A stretch of DNA of 64,000 nt from Candidatus Vesicomyosocius okutanii (GCF_000010405.1 NC_009465.1:930001-994000); one strand, 5' to 3'; counted from the first letter of the stretch, positions 32,962 through 44,236 are shown. Translations and numbers: made by a program. Notes: a model not told the origin generated them from the sequence alone.

Positions 32962-35900
32962 ATGATGCCATATCTCTATTCCAACAAAGTTAAATGCTTT
33001 GAATTAGGTCGAAAAATGTATTGGGGTTCACTATATGGTAGTGCAGATGCATTGGCATTAATTGAATTCGCCAACCAACAACATATCATTTTAGTAATTG
33101 CTAATGATATTGTACATTTTGATAATTTTTATAAATCTTTAAAGTTTTATAACACTGACCTAGAAATTTTAAAATTTGATAATTGGGAAGTTCTTGCCTA
33201 TGATTACTTCTCACCTCATCCTGATATTACCTCCAGTAGATTAAAAACCTTATCAAAACTTAAAAGTCTTAAACGAGGTATTGTTATCACCACGTTAGAG
33301 TCGTTATTTTCACACTTATGTCCACTAGAGTTTAGCAAAAAATATAGCTTAAATATTCGTATTAATGACAAAATTAATCCTGATACTTTTAGTGAAAAAT
33401 TACTAAAAATTGGATACAAGCATGTAATCACAGTAATGGAGCATGGTGAGTTTAATATGCGTAATTCATTGATTGATCTATACCCGATGGGTACAAAAAC
33501 AGCTTATCGAATTAATTTATTTAACCAAAAAGTGGAATCCATTCGCGCCTTTAACACTTCAACTCAACGTTCTAAAACTAAAATACCTGAAATTACACTA
33601 TTGCCTGCTAGAGAGTTTGCAACAGATAATACTAGTATTGAATACTTTAAAACTAATTATAAAAAAATATTTAATGATAATGGTTTTATTTATACCGAAG
33701 TTAGTGAAGGAAGATTACCAGGTGGTATTGAGTTCTATTTACCATTGTTTTTTCACACAACAAATACCTTATTTGACTATCTAGCAGATAATACTATTAT
33801 TGCCACGTCAAAAGAATTTTCGAACTTAGTGGATAAAACTTATAACGAAATACGTGAACGATTTGAAAATGCTAAAAAATCATTAGACAGAGCACCACTT
33901 GACATTCAACGAGTTTTCCTATCCAAAGAGTTGCTCTTTAGTGAAGTCAAGAAAAAATCACAGATTATAATTAGTACATCTAAACTAGAAAATAAAAAGC
34001 AACATTTTAATTTTAACTCAAGTCTACCACCGCCAGTACGCATTGAACTACAAACGAACAATCCGTTAAGCAAATTTTCAACATTTGTTAAAAGATTTAC
34101 TAACAAACAAAACAAAAAAATATTAATTGTTTGTGAATCACTCGATAGACAAAATGTACTAAGTGATTTACTCATCAATCATAATCTTAATACTTATAGC
34201 GTTAAGAGCTGGCATGAATTTACTACTAGTAGTAAATCACTTAACATTATCCATGAAGATCTTATCCATGGTTTGCTTATCCATAATATTGCTATTATTA
34301 CTGAAGAAGATTTATTTGGGCAAGAAGTAGTTCAACAACAACGTCGTCATACCAAACATAAATATTTTGACGTAGCTATTAAGAGCTTAGTAGAGATTAA
34401 AATAGGCGATGCTATTGTGCATGAAAATTATGGCGTGGGTAGATATTTAGGGCTCAAAACCAAAATTTTTGATAAACAATCACAAGATTTTCTTGTCCTA
34501 AAATATGCCAATAACGCAAAATTAATGGTGCCAATCATCTCATTTAATCTAATCTCTAGATATGCTGGAATTTCGCTAAAAAGTACGCCATTACACAAAC
34601 TAGGAACCAACCAATGGGCCAAGGCTAAGAAAAAAGCAGGTGAAGCTTTATTTGATATAGCAGTTGAATTATTAAAAATTTCTGCCAAGCGATCCTCTCA
34701 AACAGGCTTTTCTTTCCCTAAGCCTAATGATGATTACTCTTCATTTGTTGCCAATTTTCCCTTTGAGGAAACTCCAGATCAGATAAAAACCATGAATGAA
34801 GTACTAGCAGATATGCAATCACAACAACCAATGGACAGATTGGTATGTGGAGACGTTGGTTTTGGAAAAACTGAGATTGCCATGCGTGCAGCTTTTTTAG
34901 CAGTTAAAGCAGGTAAACAAGTTGCAATTTTAGTACCAACCACACTATTATCCAACCAACACTATCGATCTTTTATCGATCGTTTCACTAATGATCCTAC
35001 AAAAATTGCAACATTATCAAGATTCCAAACCCCAAAAGAGCAAAAAATAATTATTGAACAACTAAAGCAAGGAACCATTGATATCATTATCGGTACACAC
35101 AAAATTATTCAAAATAATATTAAATATAAAAACCTTAGCTTGATTATTATTGATGAAGAACATCGCTTTGGAGTTAAACAAAAAGAAGCTTTAAAAAAAC
35201 TACGAGGACAAAGTGATATTCTAACCATGACTGCCACCCCTATTCCACGTACATTAAATATGGCACTAGGTTCATTAAGAGAATTATCTATTATTGCAAC
35301 GCCACCAGCTAAGCGCAGTACTATCCAAACTTTTGTACAAGAATGGCATAACGATAATATCAAAGAGGCAATTACACGAGAAATACACCGTGGTGGGCAG
35401 GTTTTTATACTGCATAATGATATTAATTCAATTGACAATATGGCAGAAAATCTAAAACAAATTATACCAAAATTACAGATTCGTATCGCCCATGGAAAAA
35501 TTCCAACACGTGAGTTAGAACAAATCATGAGTGATTTTTACCACGCACGTTTCCACATTCTAGTTTGCACCACGATTATTGAAACAGGGATTGATATTCC
35601 TAACGCCAATACTATCATTATCAATAATGCACAAAATTTTGGTCTAGCACAATTACATCAACTTAGAGGTCGTGTTGGTCGTTCTCACCACAGGGCTTAT
35701 GCTTATTTAATTGTTAAGTCTCATCTATCTTTATCTAAAACAGCTAAAGATAGACTTGATGTAATTAAGTCTTTAACAGAACTTGGTTCTGGGTTTATGT
35801 TGGCTAATCACGATCTTGAAATTCGTGGTGCAGGTGATCTACTCGGTGATAATCAATCTGGACAAATCAGCGAAATTGGTTTTAACCTTTACCATGATTT

Positions 35901-36399
35901 ATTGAAACGCACCATTGATGCCGTGTACTCTGGTAAAAAAATTAACCTTAATGATCCAATTAACCATGAAGTACAAATTGATTCTGGCTTACCATCAATT
36001 ATTCCAGAAACCTATATTTTTGATGTTCATGAACGGCTTGTGCTTTATAAACGCATTGCCAATTGTCAAAACAACAATGAACTTAAAGCCTTGCAAATTG
36101 AAATGATTGATCGTTTTGGTCTGTTGCCAGATTCAACTAAAAACTTACTTTACAATACCAAACTAAAACTCTTTTCCCAAATAATTGGGGTGAACAAAAT
36201 AATCCTTTATGAAGACAAGGCCATCATTACCTTTAACAAAAAAAACACCATTGATCCTATAAAAATCACCAACCTTATCCAAAAACAAGCAAAAAAATAT
36301 CAGCTAAAAGATCAAAATCAATTAATTATCAAAGAACAAATGCCTAAAAATATTAGACGAATCAAATTAATAGAATACCTATTAAAAATGTTAAATTAA
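32962..36399 (+). CDS. mfd: Transcription-repair coupling factor Mfd
   Basis: ATP-dependent translocase that removes stalled RNA polymerase from lesions and recruits UvrA. The 1145-residue product has the UvrB-like N-terminal modules (SGLPGGIEFYLPLFF-like segment near 250), the RNA polymerase-interacting domain (GDAIVHENYGVGRYLGL), Walker A in CGDVGFGKTEIAMRA near 630, DEEH near 730, and the TRG motif region ending in a C-terminal UvrA-blocking domain. Retention of such a large repair gene in a reduced genome is notable beside the decayed dprA. It follows yceF by 2 bases. Confidence 0.96.
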   Translation: MMPYLYSNKVKCFELGRKMYWGSLYGSADALALIEFANQQHIILVIANDIVHFDNFYKSLKFYNTDLEILKFDNWEVLAYDYFSPHPDITSSRLKTLSKLKSLKRGIVITTLESLFSHLCPLEFSKKYSLNIRINDKINPDTFSEKLLKIGYKHVITVMEHGEFNMRNSLIDLYPMGTKTAYRINLFNQKVESIRAFNTSTQRSKTKIPEITLLPAREFATDNTSIEYFKTNYKKIFNDNGFIYTEVSEGRLPGGIEFYLPLFFHTTNTLFDYLADNTIIATSKEFSNLVDKTYNEIRERFENAKKSLDRAPLDIQRVFLSKELLFSEVKKKSQIIISTSKLENKKQHFNFNSSLPPPVRIELQTNNPLSKFSTFVKRFTNKQNKKILIVCESLDRQNVLSDLLINHNLNTYSVKSWHEFTTSSKSLNIIHEDLIHGLLIHNIAIITEEDLFGQEVVQQQRRHTKHKYFDVAIKSLVEIKIGDAIVHENYGVGRYLGLKTKIFDKQSQDFLVLKYANNAKLMVPIISFNLISRYAGISLKSTPLHKLGTNQWAKAKKKAGEALFDIAVELLKISAKRSSQTGFSFPKPNDDYSSFVANFPFEETPDQIKTMNEVLADMQSQQPMDRLVCGDVGFGKTEIAMRAAFLAVKAGKQVAILVPTTLLSNQHYRSFIDRFTNDPTKIATLSRFQTPKEQKIIIEQLKQGTIDIIIGTHKIIQNNIKYKNLSLIIIDEEHRFGVKQKEALKKLRGQSDILTMTATPIPRTLNMALGSLRELSIIATPPAKRSTIQTFVQEWHNDNIKEAITREIHRGGQVFILHNDINSIDNMAENLKQIIPKLQIRIAHGKIPTRELEQIMSDFYHARFHILVCTTIIETGIDIPNANTIIINNAQNFGLAQLHQLRGRVGRSHHRAYAYLIVKSHLSLSKTAKDRLDVIKSLTELGSGFMLANHDLEIRGAGDLLGDNQSGQISEIGFNLYHDLLKRTIDAVYSGKKINLNDPINHEVQIDSGLPSIIPETYIFDVHERLVLYKRIANCQNNNELKALQIEMIDRFGLLPDSTKNLLYNTKLKLFSQIIGVNKIILYEDKAIITFNKKNTIDPIKITNLIQKQAKKYQLKDQNQLIIKEQMPKNIRRIKLIEYLLKMLN

Positions 36400-36413
36400 T
36401 TCAATTATAATAA

Positions 36414-37355
36414 TTAAAATAATAACTCTCCATAGTTATCTTGATAATATTTTTCAATATAACCCATATCAAATTGGTGGTTTTGCGCGCCTAAATGTGT
36501 AACTTTAATAGCACCAAGTAACCCTGCCAGTTGTCCTATAGTTTTCCAATCCATCCCATTCATTAAACCATATAAAAGTCCTGCACGATAAGCATCTCCA
36601 CAACCTGTTGGATCTTGAAAAACATCTACTTTAACAGGGGTAATATTGATTACTTTTTCTTCAGTATGAATTTCTGAACCTTGTATACCTTTGGTGATAA
36701 ATAGCGCCTTTACTTTTATAGCAATGGTTGCTAAATTTAGTCCAGTTCTATCTTGTAACATTTGTGATTCATAACTATTCACTACCACATAACTAGCTTG
36801 TTCAATAAAATTGATTAACTCTTCACCTGAAAACATTGGCATACCCTGACCTGGATCAAAAATAAATGGGATATTTAACTGCTTAAATTGTGCTGCATGT
36901 TCAATCATTCCAGTACGTCCATCAGGGGATACAATACCAATATCAACCATACTAACATCAAATACCTTATTTTGGTGCGACTGATCCATCGCACCAGGAT
37001 GAAAAACAGTAATTTGATTACCGCTCATATCAGTGGTAATAAACGCCTGACCTGTATATTGACCTGGAATAATTTTAATATATGCGGTATTCATATGACA
37101 CCTTGTCATCCATTCTAAATAAGGTGTGAAATCACTACCAACTGTTGCCATCGGCACTGAATTAACTCCCAATAAATGTAAGTTATAAGCAATATTACCA
37201 GCACAACCACCAAACTCTTTACGCATAGTTGGTACTAAAAATGATACATTTAGCATATGCACTCTATCTGGTAAAATATGGTTATTAAAATAATCGTGAA
37301 ACACCATAATACTATCAAAAGCATAAGAGCCACAAATTAATGCTGTTTTTGTCAT
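36414..37355 (-). CDS. PfkB-family sugar/nucleoside kinase, adenosine-kinase-like
   Basis: Ribokinase-fold kinase of 313 residues. It has the N-terminal Gly motif FGGCAGNIAYNLHLLG (49-64) and the C-terminal PfkB signature DPTGCGDAYRAG (248-259), in which Asp254 is the catalytic base. The insertion pattern resembles bacterial adenosine-kinase-like proteins annotated only as carbohydrate kinases, so the substrate is uncertain. It lies convergent to mfd with 14 bases between them, and downstream of ispH on the same strand. Confidence 0.85.
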   Translation of the reverse strand: MTKTALICGSYAFDSIMVFHDYFNNHILPDRVHMLNVSFLVPTMRKEFGGCAGNIAYNLHLLGVNSVPMATVGSDFTPYLEWMTRCHMNTAYIKIIPGQYTGQAFITTDMSGNQITVFHPGAMDQSHQNKVFDVSMVDIGIVSPDGRTGMIEHAAQFKQLNIPFIFDPGQGMPMFSGEELINFIEQASYVVVNSYESQMLQDRTGLNLATIAIKVKALFITKGIQGSEIHTEEKVINITPVKVDVFQDPTGCGDAYRAGLLYGLMNGMDWKTIGQLAGLLGAIKVTHLGAQNHQFDMGYIEKYYQDNYGELLF

Positions 37356-37423
37356 ATTATTTTTTCTTTCTTTTTTTTAAAGTATCCTATTAAACTTGAT
37401 ATACCTATGATAAATAAAAATTC

Positions 37424-38350
37424 CTATCTTAATTCTTTTGGTACTGGAAAATGAATATTTTCCTTTACGCCCCCCACTTCAATAACTTTAGTTGCGCCCT
37501 TATCTCGTAAATAATGAACAACTTCTTGAACTAGAACTTCTGGCGCTGAAGCACCTGCAGTTACACCTATTGTATCAACACCTTTAAACCATAATTCATC
37601 AATATTATCAATACCATCAATTAGATATGCAGGAATACCTATTTTTTCAGCAATTTCTCTAAGACGATTTGAATTAGATGAATTACTAGAACCTAATATC
37701 AACAATACACTAGAAAATTGCATCAAAATTTTAACTGCATCTTGGCGATTTTGCGTAGCATAACAAATATCATCTTTCTTAGGCATATCAATAGTTGGGA
37801 TTCTTAATTTTAAATAATCTATAATAGATTGAGTATCGTCAATTGAAAGTGTAGTTTGTGTTGTATAAGAAAATGACATGTTTTTTGATAAATTTAAACG
37901 CTCAACATCTTCAATTGTTTCCACTAATTGAACACAATTACTTTCACTAGATTGACCTAACGTACCCTCAACCTCTGGATGACCCTTATGCCCAATTAAA
38001 ATTACCTGATAATTTTGTTTTTGTTTTCTAGCAACTTCTTTATGCACTTTAGTAACCAAAGGACAGGTAGCATCATAAATAATTGCGCCTATATTGTGTG
38101 TTTGCCTACGCACTGCAATTGATACACCATGCGCACTAAAAATAACCACTTGGTTGTTGGGCACATCAGCAATATCCTCAACAAAAACAGCACCTTTATT
38201 CTTCAGTCCATCAACTACAAATTTATTATGCACAACCTCATGACGAACATATACCGGCGCACCATGTAACTTTAACGCACACTCCACAATTTCAATTGCA
38301 CGATCAACACCAGCACAGAATCCACGTGGATTTGCCAATAAAACTTTCAT
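37424..38350 (-). CDS. ispH: 4-hydroxy-3-methylbut-2-enyl diphosphate reductase IspH
   Basis: Iron-sulfur enzyme of the last step of the MEP isoprenoid pathway, giving IPP and DMAPP. The 308-residue product has the three cluster cysteines at 12 ([12 protein letters not shown]), 96 (DATCPLV) and 196 ([11 protein letters not shown]). It overlaps fkpB by 4 bases, the conserved fkpB-ispH pair of proteobacteria. Confidence 0.97.
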   Translation of the reverse strand: MKVLLANPRGFCAGVDRAIEIVECALKLHGAPVYVRHEVVHNKFVVDGLKNKGAVFVEDIADVPNNQVVIFSAHGVSIAVRRQTHNIGAIIYDATCPLVTKVHKEVARKQKQNYQVILIGHKGHPEVEGTLGQSSESNCVQLVETIEDVERLNLSKNMSFSYTTQTTLSIDDTQSIIDYLKLRIPTIDMPKKDDICYATQNRQDAVKILMQFSSVLLILGSSNSSNSNRLREIAEKIGIPAYLIDGIDNIDELWFKGVDTIGVTAGASAPEVLVQEVVHYLRDKGATKVIEVGGVKENIHFPVPKELR

Positions 38351-38754
38351 TGTTTTTGAAGTATTTTCACCTGAAAAGAGACATCATTACCAGCAAGTGG
38401 ATGATTAAAATTAACGGTAATATCATCATTCTTAATTTTATCAATACAACCTACATAAGAATCTCCTATAGGAGTTTTAAATTCAACAACAGAATCTAAC
38501 TCAATCATCATAGTTTGTGGGAAATCTAAACGTTTCATAATTTGAAAAGCTTCTTCTAGTTCATTACCAAACGCTTCTGATGCACTTAAAAGAAAAGTTT
38601 GCAGTTTTCCAACTTGAGCGTCAATAACACATGACTCTAAGCAAAAATCCAATTGACCATCACCCAATTCAAACTCAAGCGGATCATCCCAAGACTCATC
38701 AATCAAAGTACCATTTGCATGACTAAATTTATAAAAAATTTTGTATTTAGTCAT
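38347..38754 (-). CDS. fkpB: FKBP-type peptidyl-prolyl isomerase (SlpA/FkpB)
   Basis: SlyD-like two-domain prolyl isomerase of 135 residues, with FKBP motifs [23 protein letters not shown]-like sequence split around an insert-in-flap domain and a C-terminal [16 protein letters not shown]. It overlaps ispH by 4 bases at its 3' end and accD by 8 bases at its 5' end, so accD-fkpB-ispH read as one unit here. Confidence 0.88.
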   Translation of the reverse strand: MTKYKIFYKFSHANGTLIDESWDDPLEFELGDGQLDFCLESCVIDAQVGKLQTFLLSASEAFGNELEEAFQIMKRLDFPQTMMIELDSVVEFKTPIGDSYVGCIDKIKNDDITVNFNHPLAGNDVSFQVKILQKQ

Positions 38755-39595
38755 TATTAAATGTCATAGCACTTAATATTCTATGTACTTGAGTACGTAA
38801 CTCAGAACGATGCACAATCATATCAATCGCACCTTTGTCTAACAAAAATTCACTACGCTGAAAACCTTCTGGCAATGCTTCACGTACTGTTTGTTTAACC
38901 ACTCTAGGACCAGCAAATCCAATTAATGCGCTTGGTTCAGCAATATGAATATCTCCCAACATAGCAAAACTAGCAGAAACACCACCCATAGTTGGATCTG
39001 TCAAAATCGAAATAAAAGGTACTTTTTTATCACTTAGTAACTTAATTATTAAAGCTGTTTTACTCATCTGCATCAACGAAAAAAGACCTTCCTGCATACG
39101 CGCACCACCTGAGGCTGAAAAACAAATCAGCGGTGTATTAGTTTTAATACTTATTTTTGCAGCACGAACAAACTTTTCACCAACAACAGAACCCATAGAA
39201 CCACCCATAAACTTAAATTCAAAAGCTACAACCACAACCTTTATACCATTGAGTGTCCCTATTTTAACTACAAGCGCATCTTTTTCATGGGTGATCCTTT
39301 GCGCTTGTAAATAACGGTCTTTATATTTTTTTTGATCTTTAAACTTTAGAGGGTCAACCGCGCTTAAATCAGCAGCAACTTCTTCCTGTCCTTTCTTGTC
39401 TAAAAATCCATCAATACGAGCCCTAGCAGTAAGACGAATATGATAATCACACTTAGGACAAACATAATTCAATGTCTTCAACTCTTCTGAATAAAGCGTA
39501 GTTTCACACTTAGGGCACTTACTCCATAAACCTTTTGGAATATCTTTTTTCACTACACTAGTAATAGAAGGTAAAATTTTTTCTAGCCAACTCAT
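38747..39595 (-). CDS. accD: Acetyl-CoA carboxylase carboxyltransferase subunit beta AccD
   Basis: Beta subunit of the carboxyltransferase that makes malonyl-CoA for fatty acid synthesis. The 282-residue product has the zinc ribbon Cys27, Cys30, Cys46 and Cys49 (CPKC pairs) and the crotonase-like core with [18 protein letters not shown] and [14 protein letters not shown]. It lies 19 bases after trpA, retaining the common trpA-accD adjacency, while the usual following gene folC is 36 kb away. Confidence 0.96.
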   Translation of the reverse strand: MSWLEKILPSITSVVKKDIPKGLWSKCPKCETTLYSEELKTLNYVCPKCDYHIRLTARARIDGFLDKKGQEEVAADLSAVDPLKFKDQKKYKDRYLQAQRITHEKDALVVKIGTLNGIKVVVVAFEFKFMGGSMGSVVGEKFVRAAKISIKTNTPLICFSASGGARMQEGLFSLMQMSKTALIIKLLSDKKVPFISILTDPTMGGVSASFAMLGDIHIAEPSALIGFAGPRVVKQTVREALPEGFQRSEFLLDKGAIDMIVHRSELRTQVHRILSAMTFNND

Positions 39596-39614
39596 ACTAT
39601 TTTCCTTATTTTAA

Positions 39615-40412
39615 CTATTTAATTATGGTAGAAATCTCATTTGCCAAATACCCAACCTTTGCTAACATTTTAGTTCTATCATTCGCATATCGCTCAACCA
39701 ATCCAACCAATGATGAACCTACAATAACTGCATCAGCATATTCAGACACTATCTTTGCACTTATTGCATCTTTAATACCAAATCCCACTCCAATAGGCAA
39801 ATCAATTACTTGACGAATTCTTAAAATATGTGTTTTTACCAAATTAATATCCAAATATTCTGCACCCGTTACACCCTTAAGGGAAACAAAATAAATAAAG
39901 CCTGAGGCAATAGTAGCTAAAAATACCAAACGCTCATCCATTGTTGTTGGCGCAACCAAAAAGATAAAATTGATTCCGACACCATCCAAAATTTGCTTTA
40001 AACCATAGGCTTCTTCTGGTGGCATATCCACCACTAACACACCATCAACACCACTTTCACTAGCGGCATTGGCAAAAGGTTGATAACCAAAAACTTCAAT
40101 CGGATTTAAATAACCCATTAACACAATGGCTGTTGTATTATTAGTTTGTCTAAATTTCTTAACCACAGTAAATACATCAGATAAACTAACTCCATCCTTT
40201 ACCGTACGCTCATATGATCTAGAAATAACAGGTCCATCAGCCATCGGGTCTGAAAACGGTACACCAAGTTCAATCACATCTGCACCATTTTTAACTAATA
40301 CCTGCATCAACTCAAAGGTATTATCAAGTCCACTATCACCTGCAGTAATGAATGGGATAAAAACCTTATGATTTTTAGGTGAATCAAAAAATACTCTACT
40401 AAGACGCGACAT
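39615..40412 (-). CDS. trpA: Tryptophan synthase alpha chain TrpA
   Basis: Cleaves indole-3-glycerol phosphate to indole. The product from the ATG at 40412 is 265 residues and starts MSRLSRVF; the catalytic acids are Glu48 (DVIELGVPFSDP) and Asp59 (MADGPVI). An in-frame upstream ATG at 40451 would overlap hemE by 38 bases and adds atypical sequence, so I prefer the later start, which follows the hemE stop directly. Its partner trpB is about 7 kb away instead of adjacent. Confidence 0.94.
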   Translation of the reverse strand: MSRLSRVFFDSPKNHKVFIPFITAGDSGLDNTFELMQVLVKNGADVIELGVPFSDPMADGPVISRSYERTVKDGVSLSDVFTVVKKFRQTNNTTAIVLMGYLNPIEVFGYQPFANAASESGVDGVLVVDMPPEEAYGLKQILDGVGINFIFLVAPTTMDERLVFLATIASGFIYFVSLKGVTGAEYLDINLVKTHILRIRQVIDLPIGVGFGIKDAISAKIVSEYADAVIVGSSLVGLVERYANDRTKMLAKVGYLANEISTIIK

Positions 40413-40413
40413 A

Positions 40414-41451
40414 TTATCTACACTCCTTACTAAATGTATGCACACAATCAACCAATATCTTTACATTTTCAGGATCAACATCAGGAGTAATACCATGACC
40501 AAGATTAAAAATATAACCTGTATCTCCTTTAAATTGTGACAATACTTTTTTAACTTCACGCTCAATTACTTCAGGTGTAGCATACAAAACAGCTGGATCA
40601 AGGTTACCCTGAATAGCAACTTTATTACCCACTTCTTGTTGCACTTGATAAAGTTCTACTGTCCAGTCTATACCTACACCATCACATCCTGTATTAGCAA
40701 TATGCGTTAAATACTTACCACCATTCTTACTAAATAACGTAATGGGAATATTTGGATGTTGAGCTTTAACACCTTTAACTATTTTTGCCATATAATATAA
40801 TGAAAAATCTAAATAATTTTGTTCAGATAATACACCACCCCAAGTGTCAAAAACCATCACACTATCTGCGCCTGATACAATTTGTTGATTGAGATAGGCA
40901 ATCACACTTTTTGTCAACTTCATTAACAATAAGTGCAATGCTTCTGGATCATTAAATAGCATTTTTTTAGTACTAGCAAAGATTCTACCACCACCTTCAA
41001 TCATATAAGTCGCCAAAGTCCATGGACTGCCACTAAATCCAATCAAAGGTACACGATTATTCAATGATTTTTTAATGGTTGAAACCCCGTCAAAAACATA
41101 ACTTAAATCATTATTAAGGTCGGTAGATATTTTTTTAATATCTTTTAGGTTTTTAATTGGATTTCTAAATTTTGGTCCTTCACCTTCCATAAAGTACAAA
41201 CCTAAACCCATTGCATCAGGAATCGTTAAAATATCTGAGAATAAAATAGCTGCATCTAAGTCAAATCGATCAATAGGCTGCATGGTAACTTCACAAGCCA
41301 ATTCTGGCGATTTACATAACGTTAGAAAATCTCCAGCTTTTGCACGTGTTGCACGATACTCTGGCAAATAACGACCTGCTTGACGCATTATCCAAATGGG
41401 CGTGCGTGAGGTGGGTTTTTTTAGTAAGGCATTAATATAATCAAATGACAT
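40414..41451 (-). CDS. hemE: Uroporphyrinogen decarboxylase HemE
   Basis: Removes four acetate carboxyls from uroporphyrinogen III to give coproporphyrinogen III in haem synthesis. The 345-residue product has the N-terminal signature [16 protein letters not shown], the catalytic Asp region [13 protein letters not shown] and the second signature [16 protein letters not shown]. Its stop is 1 base before the trpA ATG, an unusual hemE-trpA pairing that implies co-transcription. Confidence 0.97.
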   Translation of the reverse strand: MSFDYINALLKKPTSRTPIWIMRQAGRYLPEYRATRAKAGDFLTLCKSPELACEVTMQPIDRFDLDAAILFSDILTIPDAMGLGLYFMEGEGPKFRNPIKNLKDIKKISTDLNNDLSYVFDGVSTIKKSLNNRVPLIGFSGSPWTLATYMIEGGGRIFASTKKMLFNDPEALHLLLMKLTKSVIAYLNQQIVSGADSVMVFDTWGGVLSEQNYLDFSLYYMAKIVKGVKAQHPNIPITLFSKNGGKYLTHIANTGCDGVGIDWTVELYQVQQEVGNKVAIQGNLDPAVLYATPEVIEREVKKVLSQFKGDTGYIFNLGHGITPDVDPENVKILVDCVHTFSKECR

Positions 41452-41490
41452 AAGCTTTAAACATAAAAAAAGTAAACACTATAGTCAGAC

Positions 41491-41522
41491 ATAAAAAAGG
41501 CCACTTTCGTGGCTTTTTTTAT
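41491..41522 (-). terminator. Rho-independent terminator of rpmE
   Basis: On the minus strand a hairpin with GGCCAC-type stem (AAAGCCAC, GAAA loop, GTGGCCTTT) is followed by a run of Ts. The A/T flanks make it work in both directions. It is 14 bases past the rpmE stop. Its CCAC-GAAA-GTGG core is also the top of the hairpin at 27127-27162. Confidence 0.85.
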
Positions 41523-41536
41523 TGAATTTTGTCTTC

Positions 41537-41749
41537 TTATCTTTTAAAACTAGCATAGCGTGATTTAAATTTCTCAACACGTCCTGCACTATCCATAATT
41601 TTTTGCTTACCCGTATAAAAAGGATGACAACTAGAGCACACATCCAAATGCAACTCCTTCTTATCAATAGTTGAACGAGTCTTAAAGGTATTGCCACATG
41701 AACAAATAATCTGAACGTCATTATAATTAGGATGAATACTTGTTTTCAT
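41537..41749 (-). CDS. rpmE: 50S ribosomal protein L31
   Basis: Zinc-containing (C+) form of L31, 70 residues, with Cys16, Cys18, Cys38 and Cys41 as the ligands (ICSCGN and [14 protein letters not shown]). Presence of the cysteines means no zinc-independent paralogue is implied. It is a single-gene unit closed by a strong terminator. Confidence 0.96.
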   Translation of the reverse strand: MKTSIHPNYNDVQIICSCGNTFKTRSTIDKKELHLDVCSSCHPFYTGKQKIMDSAGRVEKFKSRYASFKR

Positions 41750-41830
41750 ATTAATATTAACTATTTTTTAAAATCGTAAAATTAATGAAGATAAATTATA
41801 TACTATTTGAAACTCATAACAATGCTATTT

Positions 41831-44236
41831 TTATTTGTTTCTTAAACGTGCAGCATTACCAATCACAATTAACGAACTAATAGGCATAACAATAGCTGCA
41901 AATAATGGTGTAACCTTTGACATCATAGCCAATGGTATCATAAAAGTATTGTACAGTAATGCAAAAATAATATTTTGTCTAATAATACTATTAGTATGCT
42001 TTGCCAAGTTAATAAGATCAATAATTGGGCTAATTGTAGATTCTAAGATAACCAAATCTGCACTATTAACCGATACATCACTACCTGAACCAATAGCAAT
42101 ACTAACATCAGCCTGTACTAGAGCAGGAGCATCATTCACTCCATCACCTACCATAAGTACTATATGTCTTTGTTGTAATTGTTTTATATAATTGGCTTTA
42201 TCTTTTGGTAAAGCTTGCGAAATCATATGTTCAATACCCAACTCTAAGGCAATAGCTTGAGTCACTATTTTACTATCACCACTTAATATGCTAACTTGCT
42301 TACCTATAGATGTAAGCTGATTAACAACCTTAGCAGCATCTAATTTAATCTTATCCTGTAAAATAACAAACCCCAACACTTCAGATTCAGTAGCACACCA
42401 AATGCAACTAGCTCCTTGTTCCTCTAATATGATAGATTTATTTAATAAATCAGTATTTACCTTATGATGAACATCCACATAAGATAAATTACCAATTTTA
42501 TACCGTTGTTGATCAACAATACCACTAACGCCTTGACCATAGTCAGCGTAAAATCCACTAACTGCTAAATATTTACTAGCAAAATCAATATCAACAATTG
42601 CTTTAGCTAATGGATGTTCAGAATACCTTTCAATACTTCTCATGATATTGATAAAAATTGTTTTATCAATCACAGTTTCAATGTGGCTAATACTAAATTT
42701 ACCTCTAGTCAGAGTTCCAGTCTTATCAAAAACTACCCAATCCACTTTATCTAATACTTCCAGTGCATCGCTATTTTTAATAAGTATTTTTTTCTTAATC
42801 GCTACACCACTTGCAACTGCAACACTCATTGGTGTAGCCAAACCAAATGCACAAGGACAAGTGATAATTAGTACACTAGTAGCACTTAACAATGCTAAAT
42901 CAAAATCATATGGATACCAATAAATGAAGGTCACTATTGCCAATAAAATTGTCATACCAACAAAATAAGGAATAATTTTATCAAGCATACAAATAATTGA
43001 ACTTTTATTATATTTAGTAGTTTCAACTAAGCTTACAATTTGTCCCAAAGCTGAGTTTCTTAAGGTTTTCGTTACTTTGATTATCAAACTCCCACTAGCA
43101 TTAATTGAACCAGCAAACACCTCATCACTAGATTGTTTTCTAATCAATAAAGATTCACCTGTCAATAATGACTCATCTACTTCACTATTACCTGACAAAA
43201 CAATCCCATCTACAGCTATACGCTCTGCAGGCTTAATCAAAACAGTATCACCTATTTTAATTATACCTACTGGAGTAATTTGTTCCTCACCTTTATTAAT
43301 AACATAAGCAACCTTAGGTTGCAACTGCTGCAATGCACTAGAGGCTGATAAGGTAGATTTTTTAGCCGAACTTTCAAGATAACGTCCAATTAAAATCACA
43401 AATATAAAATTAACTACTGTGTCAAAATATACTTCATTCTTAGCGGACAATCCAAATAACACATATACAGAATAAAAATACGTACTTAAAGCACCAATAC
43501 TAATTGGAACGTCCATATTCATAAAACAATTTTTAAGTCCAAAATAAGCATTTTTAAGAAATGGCATACCCGCATAAAATAGAGTAGGAGTCGCTAATAC
43601 AAAACTCAACCATTGAAAATAATGATGATATTTCCCATCTGTTGCCCCTGTGTACAAAGCAATTGAAATCCATAATAAATTCATCATCGTAAATGCACTA
43701 AAACCAATACGATAAAGTATCAATCGATTGATTTTATTAGCAACAGATTCAGCTATATCTTGTTCGTATGGCATTGCTGAATATCCAAGGTCTGCTAATT
43801 TTTGCATAATTACAGACAACTGAATATCAGTATCAACCCAACTAAGACGAATACGCTTATCAGTTAAATTAACCCGTACCCAAAGTACGCCATTAAGAGC
43901 ATTAATCGCTCTCTCAATTAACCACACACAAGCAGCACAATGAATGGTATTGCTAATTAAAGTGATAGTTTTAGTACCACTTTCATAAGAAGACTCTAAA
44001 AAAGGCTGCTGAAAAGCCTGTGCATCATAAAACTCTATTGGATATTCCAAATCAATTGCAGGTAATAATGAATTAGTTTGCTGATGATAAAAAGAGCTTA
44101 GTCCGCTTAGATAGATAGTTTGACATACGCTTGCACAACCAGAACAACAAAAATCTTGCTGTTTGCCTTCAATTGGCACTCTAACTTGATTACGGATAAT
44201 GACTTCTAATCCACAATGATAACAGCTATTACTCAT
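41831..44236 (-). CDS. ccoI: Copper-translocating P-type ATPase, FixI/CcoI type
   Basis: Heavy-metal P1B ATPase of 801 residues. It has an N-terminal cysteine region (Cys5, Cys8; then CCSGCASVC at 30-38), an HMA domain with HCAACVW, eight predicted membrane helices, the ion-site motif TCPCAFGLATP, the phosphorylation motif DKTGTLT, SEHPLAKAI and GDGVNDAPAL. The N-terminal Cys-rich module with a degenerate HMA is typical of FixI/CcoI, which supplies copper to cbb3-type cytochrome oxidase. No cco structural gene is in the window, so the assignment rests on the domain pattern. Confidence 0.87.
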   Translation of the reverse strand: MSNSCYHCGLEVIIRNQVRVPIEGKQQDFCCSGCASVCQTIYLSGLSSFYHQQTNSLLPAIDLEYPIEFYDAQAFQQPFLESSYESGTKTITLISNTIHCAACVWLIERAINALNGVLWVRVNLTDKRIRLSWVDTDIQLSVIMQKLADLGYSAMPYEQDIAESVANKINRLILYRIGFSAFTMMNLLWISIALYTGATDGKYHHYFQWLSFVLATPTLFYAGMPFLKNAYFGLKNCFMNMDVPISIGALSTYFYSVYVLFGLSAKNEVYFDTVVNFIFVILIGRYLESSAKKSTLSASSALQQLQPKVAYVINKGEEQITPVGIIKIGDTVLIKPAERIAVDGIVLSGNSEVDESLLTGESLLIRKQSSDEVFAGSINASGSLIIKVTKTLRNSALGQIVSLVETTKYNKSSIICMLDKIIPYFVGMTILLAIVTFIYWYPYDFDLALLSATSVLIITCPCAFGLATPMSVAVASGVAIKKKILIKNSDALEVLDKVDWVVFDKTGTLTRGKFSISHIETVIDKTIFINIMRSIERYSEHPLAKAIVDIDFASKYLAVSGFYADYGQGVSGIVDQQRYKIGNLSYVDVHHKVNTDLLNKSIILEEQGASCIWCATESEVLGFVILQDKIKLDAAKVVNQLTSIGKQVSILSGDSKIVTQAIALELGIEHMISQALPKDKANYIKQLQQRHIVLMVGDGVNDAPALVQADVSIAIGSGSDVSVNSADLVILESTISPIIDLINLAKHTNSIIRQNIIFALLYNTFMIPLAMMSKVTPLFAAIVMPISSLIVIGNAARLRNK

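Noticed and set aside
35109-35528. 139-codon minus-strand frame inside mfd
   Set aside because: Lies opposite the conserved helicase domain; explained by codon bias of mfd.
40413-40451. Upstream ATG extending trpA by 13 residues into hemE
   Set aside because: The extension does not resemble TrpA N-termini, while the ATG at 40412 gives the expected start.
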